From assembly GCA_026770585.1 (NCBI GenBank), contig MU646719.1, positions 363,602-386,275 of the forward strand: a stretch of 22,674 bases of DNA, read 5' to 3'. Every line of letters begins with the position of its first letter. The stretch's first letter is position 1. The notes under the pieces are model-generated. The model saw nothing but the letters and a program-made list of their open reading frames with translations, made no database searches and had not been told where the DNA came from. A program made the translations under genes and the position numbers. Shown piece after piece: positions 4,623 to 16,383 of this stretch. Origin of the DNA: Baffinella frigidus (taxonomy: Eukaryota > Cryptophyceae > Cryptomonadales > Baffinellaceae).

Positions 4623-7600
4623 CAGCATGGTCTTATCCGCGCACAGCTCCAGCGCAAGCGTCGAAGCATTCGCATCCCACACACCCCTCCGCCGCGCCCC
4701 AGCAGCCCCACAGAACAGATACTCCCCCATATTCCCGTCAACCACAGCTTCCAAGGACACGTTGCGGGCCACTTGGGCTCCGGTGAGGTTGGTGAGCTTG
4801 ATGACGGACGAGTCGGTCCCGAGAAGCTGTACTGACGAGGAGAAGAGGACCGTGACGAGGTTCAGCGCGCCGGCGACCGGCGTGCTCTGCGCGATCCTGG
4901 CCTCGGTGAATTCGGGGCTGCTGATGAGCAAGGGGTCGTTGAACCCTGCGATCCCGAACAGGAAGACCCCCCCGCCGCCCGGCCGGTCCACGACCTGCCA
5001 CACTTCTTCGTGGGAGATTGTGGAGATGATGCTGACTTCTGGGGACGGCTGGTTCACCGCGGGGTTCAGCACGTCGAAGGAGAGCACGAGCGGGGCCCGG
5101 CTGTAGAGTGAGCACTGCTGGAAGTGCGCCTCGAAGGCCGTCGCGTTCCACGTCGCACTCTCGCAGCGTCCCACCTGAGACGCGCTGCTGCCCGCTTCGT
5201 GGCAGTTCCCGCTCACAGGTCCGACGAGATCGCTCTGGATCGAGAAGCACAGCGGTCCCGGTTCCACGATGGCGTTCAAGAGGCCCCGTGCAGTGATGTT
5301 GCCGAAGAGACTGTCGATGTTGCTCTCGACAGTGACGTAGATCGTGTTGATCTCGTCGACGAAAGGAACGTTCTGCCTGACGAGCTTTTGCAACAGGACC
5401 GGTAAGACCACCAGCGGCGGATCAGAATACTGGGCCACTCCCTCTCGCTTCAGCCCGGGGCGGTCCATCTCCTGAGGCGCGAAGGGCAGGAACTGCAACG
5501 AGGTCATGCTCACCAGCATGGGAGTTGGCTCCTGGTTGTCAGCGCGGTTGATCACTCGGTACGCGAATGAATAATTCTGATCGGCCAACATGTCACTCCC
5601 GTCGCACAGCCGCACCACCAGGTCTCCGCTGCCGGCAGTCCATGAGACCAACTGCACTCTCCATGCGTCACTCTCATCGCAAGTCGACGTGAGCCCCTGG
5701 AACGTAGATCCCAAAAGACCCGCGATTGTCACGTGAGGGCCGTAGCTGGAGAACACGGAGAAGCGCGTAGCGATCTGAACAGTGATGGTGTTGCGGATAA
5801 TGGCGAATGGCGTCTTCTGGGCGATGTTCTTGGTAGAGAAGAAACGTGACTGAATGTACAGCGGCGTTGTTCCAGATGCAACCCCCAAAATTGGAGCATC
5901 CGACTTCTCCACAAAGATCGCAGGTACTTGCACTGTTGACAGTACAGTTCCATCCTCCAACGTAAAGGTCTCGGTGCTTGCCGCCTCCACCGAGATCGCA
6001 GGCGAGGGTTGGCCCAGGGACGGGTTCCGCAGATCGAAACCAACAAAATACGTCTCTCCAGCCAAGGCTTCCGCCCCCGAGCACACAGCCACCGTCACAC
6101 TCTCAGACTCGGCCGAGAAGTACTGATATGGCAAACACCACGTGCCCGTCGAGTCGGCGACCGCGCCCACGTTCAGATCTTCCTCCAAAGTGGCTCCAAG
6201 CAAGCCCGTCACAGTGAGTGCAGACTGCTGGTCTCCCCGAAGATTCACATTCAGCCGAATCGTGAGGACGAAAGGGTTGAGGGTGTCTGTGAACGGATCA
6301 CTCTGGTTCATTCTGCCTAGAAGAACCAGAGGCCTGAACACCGTCAAGGGGCACGAGGCGTGCGGAACCCCGAGGAGCTCGCTGTCCTGCTTGGTCATGC
6401 TTCGGCGGAGAGTGTTCACATCCTGAGCAGTAGCCTCCATCGTGATATCCGGGCAGGACTGCTCGAAGTCGGGGTTGACGGCCAGGAACGCAAACGAGAA
6501 CACGGTTCCAGCCCGGAAAGCGTTGCTCTCACTGCATACCCGCATTGTCAGCGTCGACAATGCCTGATTCCAGACAGCAGTGCGACTTTCGAATCCAAGA
6601 GCACAGAACAAATAATCTGCCGGCTGGTCTCCAGCAGGATCAAGCTGGACGATTGTACCGTTCTGCACAGAAGACGGCTCGGGCGTCACGTTTTCGAGAC
6701 CCCCGATCACGAAAAGCGCGTCCTTGGGAGTTGTACCAGTTTGGGCATTTCCAACAGTTTGAATCGCCATGTCGACATTCATCTGGATCGAGAACACCAC
6801 AACGTTGCTCCGACCCGTAAAGAAGTTGTCGTGATGGACGCTGGAAAAGAGCACAGCCGGCACAATGAGCTGCAGTGGGTCGGTGCCCAGCGCCACGCCC
6901 TTGAGACTCAGGCCTGGCTTCTCCATCAGATTGGGAATGAACGGAGTTGTTCCATCTGAGATGATCTTCAAGTACGGAGAAGTGAAAGCCACCGAGGGGT
7001 TGGTGATGGTGAAAGAGAAAGAGTATTCTGTCCCAGCAAACATCGTCTGCTCCGCACACAAGTCGAGGCGGATTGCTGAGCCAGTCCACGTACCGTTTCC
7101 AGGCGACCCATCGTGCTTCGGGCAGAACAGCGACGGCCCCGAAAGACCGTCTTCCACATTGACCAAATCAACGAGACCATCCTCATGCACGGTCGCTATG
7201 CCGACGATCCTGACCACACGCAGGAGCGAGGCCCTCGTTTCAGCAATCAGAATCTCGCCTCCAGGCAGGCTCGCGACCCCAGTCGGCGAGTTCAAGTCAC
7301 CCGCCACAGTACTTACAGCGCGAGTATAAAAGTCTACCAGCCTGAGGGCGTTGTTTCCTTGATCCGTGACCAAGGCAGTATCGTCGGGTAGCACAACAAT
7401 GCGCAACGGGTTGTTGAACGAGCTACCACGCCCCACACCGTCCAAGAATCCTGAAGAACCGAGGCTGCTGCCGGCGACTGTCCACACAACCAAAGTTCCA
7501 AGATCGACAACCCGAATCGCGTGATTGCCAGAGTCCGCCACGAGCAACAATCCCTTGCTTGTCACAGCCAACCCTCTCGGGCGGGAGAACAACGCCGACG

Positions 7601-10600
7601 AGGCGGCTCCATCTGCGAAACCAGGAAAGTCACCAAAACCAGCCAGTGTAGTCACAGCACCCGTGAACATGTTCACTGCACGCAGCCTGTGGTTCCCACC
7701 GTCCGCAACGACGAGATAATCCTCCCCTGGGACGTAGACAACGTCAGAGGGGTCGTTGAACCTGGCCGTAGTTCCCACGCCGTCTGAGAATCCAGACACA
7801 GGAACCGAGTTCGCAGGAGGAGTCCCTGCCAACGTGGCCACCAGCAGATCCCCGCTAGCACTCTGGTACAGTCTCCGGATCAGGTGGTTGCCTCTGTCCA
7901 CGATCATGGCATCCAGATTCTGGAACGGAGCACTCTCTGTCGGCGAAAAGCTTGGAGCAAAAGCAATTGCGCTCGGGTTCCTGAATCTGGCCACGGTCGC
8001 CACACCATCCTGGAAACCTGCCTGCCCGCTCCCAATGGTCCCCTGAATGGTGCCCGACACCAAGTTCACAGAGACAATGGTGTGCACTCCAGCGTTGACC
8101 ACGTACACCTGATTTTCACCAGGCGCAACAACTCCCGCCGGGCTGCTGAAGGTCAAATCGGCGGTCGAGCTGAACGTTTCCAAAACCCGATCCACCACGG
8201 AAAAGCCGGCGATGTCCACGAAAGAGGAACTCTTCCCCTCAATATCAACATTGCTTTTGAGAGTCACAGTGATGATGTTCCTCGCAAGAACGAGGGGAGT
8301 ACTCTGAGCGACGCTCCGCACAGTGAACACGGGCACTATCACCTTCAGCGGGTCCGCTCCGAGCGACACCCCAAACAAGGTCGATTCAGACACGTCACCC
8401 GGGCAGACGGCAGTGACACCCACCGTACTGGGCTTGACCATCGCAGCCGGCAGAACGTCGACCTCTCTAGCCGTCGAGCGATCCCCCCCACGGCCCACGC
8501 GGATCAACACGTCGGGCGACTGCTGCTCCTTGTCAGGGTTGGTCACGTTGAAGCGGACAAGGTACAGCGTCGCCACCTCGAACGTGGTGCCCTCGCACAC
8601 GGTGAGGAACAGCGACGACTCCCACACCGCGTACCCCTCAGCATCCCCAACGCAGAAGATGCTGCCGGCCGTGGAGTTCCCGCCCCCGCTTCCGTCCAGC
8701 AGCACAGGCCCGACCGGGAGGATCGACGCAGGCGTCAAGCCGGACACGGTGATCACCGTGCCCGCCACCAAGTCGACGTTTGTCGAGAGCGAGATGCTGA
8801 TCTCGTTGAGGTAGCTCGCGAAAGGCCGCGTCTGCGAAATGCCCTTGGTCCCGAAGAACGGAACCACAACCTTCAACGGATCCGTTCCCCGAGCAACCCC
8901 AAGCAAGACACTCCCAGGCGCCACCACCGGGACTGCTGGGATCTCAAACAGAGCCCCGCTTCCAGCAACCTGTACGTCCGGAGACAACTGGCCCGCAGCC
9001 GGGTTCTGCACGTCAAAGGCGATTGTCAGCACTGTCTCGCGCACGAACACGGACGGGGGATGCGTAGACACGTTGGAGCAGAGGCGCATTTTCAACGTCG
9101 GCGATCCTCCGTTGGCCTCCCACGAACCGTAGTCGGGCCTGCCTTCCAGATCGCAGAACAGCCCGGGAGCTTGCTTCGAACTCACGCGCACGAGGATGCC
9201 GATTGAGGTGCTGTTGCCCGAGAAAATCTCGCCAGCGGGAAACGCGGTGCCGTTGGTCGTGGCAAACTCGTCGATCACGTCGGCGCGATCCAGCCCCGAG
9301 ATGGTGAGAATGGATAGCACATCGCTCGAGATCTCCACACTGACCGCGAACACCAATGTGAGCGTGTTCTGCGCCGTTGCCATGGGTGTGGACTGTCCCA
9401 TGTCCTGCCTCGTGAACACCGGAAGCACAACCTCAAACGGATCGCGCCCTTGCTTGACACCCAGGAGCGCGTCACCGGACTTATCCAAAGCGACCCGCTT
9501 GAAAACTAACGTGCCATACGCCTCAATGGTGATGCGCGGGGAGGTCACATCTCCCGTAGAGCGGGGAGGGTTCGTCACGTCGAAGCGTAGCCTGTACATC
9601 GTGTACGCGCTGATGCTCGTGTTCGAGCACAGGTGTAGGACAAGGCTGCTGCCTGACGACCACACACCGATATTCCCAGTAGAGAGCAACCGGCGCCGTC
9701 CCGAGTCCGCACAGAACACGGACTCTGCGTTCCACGTTCCGTTGTTGTACCGTTCCACCCCAAACTCAACCTGCTCGGTGCTCGAGAAGAACTCCCCACG
9801 CAGACCAGAGAGTGTCAACAAAGAAGCGTCCGAACCCTTGATATTGTTGTTGACCTGCAGAGTCAAGAGGATCGAGTTGGCCAGTCCCGAGAAAGGCATG
9901 GTCTGCCCAACGTCCTTGACTGTGAACTCAGGTGCGACGATATTCAGAGGGTCAGTTCCGTTCGGCACCCCCAAGAAGGTGACACCAGGTTTCTCAACGG
10001 AGACCGAGGTCAGCGGGACTGGTCCCACCCCAGCAAGAATGATCAACGGCGGTGGCTGCTCGACGATTGGGTTCGTGATGTTGAACGAGAAGTAGAGGCT
10101 CTCGTAGGCCCTCACAGACATCCCAAGACAGATGTACATGGTCAGCTCCGACGTAGCCTGGTCCCATACACCAGTAGAGCTTGCAGTCCCCGACTCGTCG
10201 CCACAGAAGCGACTGGTCACGCCGGAGTTTCCAAACAATGTCACAGTGCCGGGCATCACAGCCCCATACAGCCCTCGCACCGTCACCGTGTGGCAATCAT
10301 CAGCCGAGCACGCGAGCTCCACCGTCGTCCTGAGCTGCAGAGACAGAGTGTTGACTTCCCCGCCGTAGAAGTTGCTCTGCGACATGAAACTGAACTCGAA
10401 AGTCGGGACCAAGACACGCAGCGGATCCGTCGCATTCACAACGTCCCAAACTGTCTGCCCCTGGACACCAATCACCGCAGCAGGAATATCGAACGACTTC
10501 ACTGTGACCGGGCTCAGCGATTGCGCTGTGATCAAGTTGACCGAGGAGGGCTGCGTGAAGTGCGGGTTCTTGAGCTGGAACGAGATCACGTAGATCGTAA

Positions 10601-10625
10601 CTGCCTCGAGCACTGCTTCAGGGCA
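4623..10625 (-). repeat. Super-repeat copy 2 (same modules as 16660-22674)
   Basis: Ten modules in the same order as copy 1 (SFMS, KDVG, QDMG, KGIS, RSVA, SSVH, GxMN, KxI, K-L/I-R, xxIA boundaries). The colinearity continues through exons C to N, which correspond to about 16659-14283 of copy 1. Confidence 0.9.
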
Positions 10626-13600
10626 AAGCACCAGACGCACAAGGCCAGCATCCGCAACGTAATGCGCCTGTCCAACATTCTCCGGTTCCGGCCCGATGCA
10701 GAACGAGCCTGCGATCGCGCCTTCCACCGTGACGTTGGACCAAGTCTGTGGTCCCGCGTTCAGACCCGTCATTGTCACTTCAGCCTGGTTCGCTCCGACG
10801 AGTTGCACCGTCGACACCAAGGTGACCGTGATGCGGTTCAACTGATCGGAGAAAGGACTGCTCTGACCGATTGCACGGGTCGAAAACTCGGGGATCACAA
10901 CCTTGAGAGGGTCTGATCCAAACTCGACTCCACTGAAAACTGTCCCCGGCTTGTTCATGCTGGCCTCAGCAATCCTGAAGTAGTCGCTGGCTAGCACACT
11001 GACTGCAGGAGAATCCTGATTCCATGCCGGGTTCGTCAAGTTGAAGGAAAAAACATACTCGGAGAACGATTCCACCATGTTTGTGGAGGCGTCCTCCCAG
11101 TAAGCTGTATCGTTTCCAGCCCGAGCACAAAGATGGAACGAGATCGCAAAGTTGGAGGAGTTCCAGATCCCGAAGCCTTCGTCCCCAGAACCCTGAACGC
11201 CTCCGCAGAACCTGGGCACGATGGCATCCCCGGTGCCCCACACTTGCACTGCCACCTCTGTGCCTGATGTCGCAGCTGAATCAAGGCAGCAGATGGAAAT
11301 GAATGCATAGCCAGCGCTGCCGACGTCGACATTGGTCATCAGCGTCGCTGTGATCAAGTTCTCCTCTGCTGCAAGGAAGTTGCTCTGAGCCAGCATCTTT
11401 GTCACAAAAGTCGGTGTGATCACCAAGAGAGGATCCACTCCATTGGAGACACCCAAAATATCAGCCCCGGGCTTGTCAACTGCATCCAACAAGAATGTAG
11501 CTGTTCCTGCCGCTTGAATGCTGATTGACGGAGACGCCTGAGCGTCCTGCGGGTTCTGGACTATCCACTTCACCTCGTAGATTGAACCAGCCTCAAAGAG
11601 CTGCTCTGAGCAAACCTTCAACACCAACGTCCGATTACCATCTTGGTCCCAGACCCCATGGTTTCCGACCGCCGGAGAATCGGCCCCACAGAACAAGTCC
11701 ACAGCATTGAGCCCGTTCTTCAACACCGAGAGCGAGGCCACTGGGACTGCAACGGCTCCAAAGAAGCCGCTAATCGTGATCGTCGAGACATCTGAATGCT
11801 GAAGGTTGATGCTGGACCGCAGCAGCAGTGTCAGAGTGTTGTCGAAGCCAGGCAGCGGAGTGCTCTGAGACACCAACTTCTCGTTGAAGATGGGAACGAC
11901 GATCTGGAAAGGATCACTCCCGTTCACGACCCCCACCACAAGAGCATGCGGTTTGTCCATGAGGCTGTCAGGGATGACAGTCATGGTGCTGTGCGCCCCT
12001 ACCTGGATCGCCGGAGAAGTCTGATCGCTTCCAGGGTTCGTGATGGTGAAGAAAAAGACGTAGTCGGTCGAGTGCAACATAGTTGCACCGGCACACACTG
12101 TCAGCACCAGCTGCAACTCTGTCTGATCCCATCCCGCACGATATGGCGTCGTACCCACGCACATCAATCCGGAGATTGGCTTTCCACCCCCGACATCCTG
12201 CATGGTGATCTGGCTTCCTGCTTGCGAGAGGCCAGATAGTTGCGAGATAGTAATCGAAGCACTCATGATGGAAGACAGATCAATCGTGGACTGAAGCGTG
12301 ACCGTAATGACGTTGGCCACGGACGAAATGGGAGTACTCTGCGCAATCCTCTTGGTGGTGAACAAGGGCACAACCACCTTGAGTGGCGATGCGCCTCCAG
12401 CAATACCCAAGACAGTTGCGGTGCTCTTCACAAGACGCACTGCTTCCATCTGCACGTAGCCTCCGCTAGCCTCGATCATCAGTCCAGGCGACTCTTGATC
12501 GTGAAGAGGGTTCGTGATCGTGAACGCGACCGCATAGAAAACACCAGCATGCATGGTCTGTTCAGGACAGAACCTCAGCGTGAGAGTAGACACAGCAATG
12601 TCCCACGCCCCAAGCCTGCTCGTACCATCGTCGCCACAGAAAAGATTCACACCGGAGTTCCCCCCAGTGACCGCTTCGAGAGTCACGACGGGATCAAGCC
12701 CGGCACCCGTAAAGTTCGACAGGGTAATCACCGACCCATCCGCCCCAGACAGATCAACCGACACTTGCAGCTCCACAGTAATCTTGTTCGCAACACCCGA
12801 CACCACAGTGCTCTGGCTCGCTGTGCGTGCCAAGAACTCAGGAACCATGACCCGCATCGGGTCGGCACCGTTCGTCACCCCCCGCACTGTCAGACCAGGC
12901 TTGTCCGTGCCCACCGCGGCAATACCAGATCCAGGAGCCGTCGCGCTTGCCGAGATAGTGATGCTCGGCGACTCTTGGTTGAAAGCAGGGTTGGTCACGT
13001 TGAAAGAGACCACAAACTCAGACCACGACGACACCTTGTTGCCTGCCTCGGGACACAGGTGCATCCTGATGCCATACGTTGCCGAGTTGAAAGCCACGTT
13101 GCCTTCACCCCCCGTGCCCACCGGATCACTACAGAACTTGGGAAGCGCGCCATTCCCAGCAACGTGGATGGGAAGCAGCGCGCCCGAAACGTGCGCCGAC
13201 TCGAGGCAGCAGAGCGAAATCGACGCACCGTACTCCTCAGACAGCTCGATGTTGCTCACGATCGTGACTGTGATGAGGTTCTGCTTCCCGGAGATGAAGT
13301 CGTTCTGGGCCATGCGCGCAGTCTCAAACGCCGGGAGGATCACGAACAGCGCGTCGGCCCCGCCCGCCACGCCAAACAAGCTCGCCGTCGCCGCATCCAC
13401 CGCGCTGGGCCGTTCGAGCGCTTCAGAATCGAAATCCACGGTTCCGGAAGCCTGAACGCTGATCGAGGCAGACGACTGGGGAATCGAGGGGTTCGTGACA
13501 TGGAAACGGAGGTCGTAGAGCGACACCGCTTCGAAAACTGACCCCGCGCACAGCGTTAGCGTCAGGTCACGCAGCGCGAAGTTCCAGATGCCTGTGCTCA

Positions 13601-16190
13601 CGGTTTCGTTGCCCGCGAGGCAGAACAGAGGACCCTGGAGGATCTCACCATTCTTCAAGACAGTCAACTGCACCTCACGGTCTGCCACAACAGCTCCGCT
13701 CATGCTCCGGATCGTAATGGCGGATCCAGCCGACCCGTAGAGGTTGATGCTCGGCTGCAGCCTGACAGTCAGCGTGTTGGCGAACCCCGGGAACGGGACA
13801 GCTTGGGAGACGAACTTCGAATACCAAGTGGCGTCTCTCACGCGGAACGGCTTCGCGCCATTGCTCACCCCGAAATGCCTTCCCTCTGGAGACGTCATCA
13901 CGCGATCCAGAGAAAACTGGGCCCCCGGTGCTTGCACGTTGAGCCGCAACGTGGCAGCTTGTTGCTCGTCCGGAGGGTTCGTGACCTCGAACGCGACAAC
14001 AACACTCGTCAAAGCCGGGATCTTTGCCCCCGGGCACAGCCAGAACTCCATCGACGTCCCGTCGAGCGACTTCCTCGCCTTGCTCTCAGTGGTATCGTCG
14101 TCCTTCACAGCGCACATGGTGGTCCCGCCCTCCGAAATAACCGAGATCGGCACCACCGGCTGCAGCATCCCTCCGACGACCATGTCCTGCGAGATCGCGT
14201 TGATCGACGGCGCGTAGAGGCCCGAGACGTTGAAGGAGATGTCCGGCAGAAACGCCAGACTCACGACCATCGTGATGCGGATCTGGTTCTTCTTGGAGGC
14301 GATCGGCGTCGTCTGCCCGACGGCCGTCGTAGTGAACTCACGGAACAGGACTCGCAAGACCTCAGCTGCGCCGGGGATGGAATTGATGACAGTCTCGTAG
14401 TCCTTTGTGACAGGCGCGCGTGGGACGGGAAGGTCGCGATCGTACACCTCGATCTGGACATCCGGCGAGCTCTGCCCGCCCGCGTCATCCGGGTTCAGCA
14501 CCGTGAAGGAGAACGAGTAGCGTTGCCCAGCAGTCAGCGTCGAATCCGGGCACAGCACAAGCACCAAGTCCTTGGCAGCGTCCCGCCACGTCCCATAGCC
14601 CTTCTCACCGGCCTCGCTGCAGAACAGACCCTGCCCTGGGTTCCAACCGCCGCCAGCGAAGAGGAGCAGCTTGCTTCCAGACACGATCGCGCCTTCGAGA
14701 CCGATGATCGTCACTGCCGAGTCGTACGCGTCCGAAATATCGAAGGCAGATTGCAGAGTCACGGTCAGGGTGTTCAGCTGCCCACTGAACGGCGAAGACT
14801 GCCCAACCACCTTGGTGGTGAGCTCCGGCACGACCACTCGCATCACGTCCGTCACCCCGCCCACACCATGCACCAACTCACCAGCGTACGCAGGCTTGCT
14901 CATGGCGCTTGCCGTGATGGTCACGGAACCAGCTGCAGAGATGGTCACGAAAGGTGATTCTTGGCTGACAGAGGGGTTTGTCACATTGAAAGAAACCGAG
15001 AACTGCTCGAATGACGACACCTGGCTACCAGGGCACACATACAACTTCACACTGAAGAGCGAAGCATCCCAAGTTCCGTGTCCGGGGTTGCCTGATGCGT
15101 CACTGCAGAACTCAGGGACGGTCCCACTCTCCTCGCCTGTGACTGCAACAGCCACAGTCGTGCTGTTCAAGACGGCGTTCGAAAGACAGCAGACCAAGAT
15201 GTGGTTGTTACCCGACTCCGTGAGATCCACGTTGGTCATCACAGTCACCGTGATCAAGTTCTGCACTCCGCCGTGCAACGTGCTTTGCACAATCGACTTG
15301 GTCTCGAACACTGGAACAATCACCAAGAGAGGATCCGCTCCGTTGCTGATGCCAAGAACTTCGGTGCCCGGCTTGATGACGTCCTGCTTCACAAACGCTG
15401 CAGTTCCTCCCGCTTCAATGCTGATCGCAGGAGACACTTGCGCGCTCCCGGGATTCGTGATCGTCCACTCCAGCTGATAAGTAGAGTGCGCCATCAGCGT
15501 CCTCCCCGAGCACACCGTCAACACCACGTCGCCTGTCGCTCCGTCCCACACACCCGTGCTCCTGTTCTCGGTCGCGTGCGGCGACGTGCAGAACAGCTGA
15601 TAGCCAAGAGTTGCCAAAGGATCTGAACCTTGCTGCTGAGACACAGTCGCAAAGATCTGCGTCTGGGCTGTCATTCCGTTCACAGTTACACCACTGAAAG
15701 TCAAAGAAGAATTTTCATTCGCTCGTAGTTCGACATTCGTCTCCAAAACGAGCGTGAGCGTGTTCGCAACCGAGACCAAGGGAGCGCTCTGGGATAGCTG
15801 CTTGCTCGCGAAAGTCGGAACCACAACTCGCATCGCGTTGCGGCCCTTCACCACTCCAAGGAGGACCTCTCCAGGTTGCTGAATCACAGCCCCTGGGATG
15901 ATGAAGTCATCTCCCTGCACGCTCACCGTAACATCGGGCGCATCCTGCTCAATCAAGGGATTCGTGACCGCAAACGTGACTGAGAGCACCGATCCCGGCG
16001 AAACGGACTCTCCAGGACAGATCGAGATGCTCCATGACGCCACGCTCGAGCTTTCTGAGCACAGCAAGACACTGCTTGCAACATCATCCAGCCACACCAT
16101 CGTGGATGAGCCACTGAACGTAGCCCCGATCAAGCCCGAAACAGATATGGTGAGCGACGGACGGAGAAGAAGAGTCGAGGCCAACGTAAC
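4623..16190 (-). CDS. Giant modular NHL-containing protein, exon B (11.57-kb exon)
   Basis: This exon has 3,856 codons with no stop. It starts after AACAG at 16193-16191 (first codons V-T-L-A-S) and ends at ATG-CTG before the donor GTTCAA at 4622. It continues exon A in phase 0: exon A ends E-N-L-I-S and exon B begins V-T-L-A, matching the uninterrupted paralogous N-K-I-S-V-T-L-A at 4120-4097. It contains about 21 module boundaries, for example KQLSQSAPL near 15795, KSIVQSTLH 15290, TAVGQTTPI 14320, KRIAQSTPI 12345, RAIGQSSPF 10865, SFMSQSNFY 10380 and ARIAQSTPV 4895. A second six-bladed NHL propeller lies at about 8151-7201. From 10625 downward the sequence repeats exon A with an offset of about 12,049 bp. 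From 16190 to 10626 it is the first-copy half of the super-repeat, which lacks the introns seen at 1-4622. An exon this long is unusual. It may reflect homogenisation by tandem duplication, or a cDNA-like intronless ancestry. Confidence 0.9.
7201..8151 (-). other. NHL six-bladed beta-propeller domain, copy 2
   Basis: About 317 residues within exon B. There are six NHL-type repeats with blade motifs such as V-V-N-A-G-V-H-T-I, I-V-D-R-G-N-H-L-I-R, V-V-A-D-G-G-N-H-R-L-R-A-V, V-A-D-S-G-N-H-A-I-R-V-V and V-T-D-Q-G-N-N-A-L-R-L-V. The connecting loops are G-F-x-D-G-x-x-x-x-A-x-F-x-x-P, and the last blade is degenerate (A-E-T-R-A-S-L-L-R-V). NHL propellers usually act as ligand- or protein-binding platforms, and no catalytic role can be claimed here. 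The domain sits inside one repeat module, between its V-D-I-A-G-F strand and its LFC strand. Confidence 0.9.
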
Positions 16191-16383
16191 CTGTTTTTTC
16201 GGGTTTGGGGTTTAGGGCATAAAATTTATGGTTTAGGGTTTAGGGTTCAAGGTTTAAGGTTTCAAGTGAAGCGTTTAGGATTTGGGGTTGAGGATTCAGG
16301 GCATATGGTTTAGGGTTTATGGTTTTGAATTTAGGGTTTAGAGCTCAGGGTTTAGGGTTCAGGGTTTGGGGTTTAGGGTTCAC
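16191..16383 (-). repeat. Intron 1, degenerate telomere-like repeat (193 nt)
   Basis: GT-AG intron: donor GTGAAC, acceptor AAAAAACAG. On the plus strand it is TTTAGGG-type units with interruptions (for example an AT-rich patch near 16218-16230 and gaagcg near 16267). The homologous codon in the other super-repeat copy (4106/4105) is uninterrupted. Confidence 0.85.

Noticed and set aside
7884-9206. Plus-strand 440-codon frame, repeated at 19933-21255
   Set aside because: It is antisense to the conserved module/NHL coding sequence. It stays open because of GC-rich codon use opposite a coding frame, and is duplicated only because the DNA is. Its composition (rich in R, H and D) is typical of an antisense shadow.
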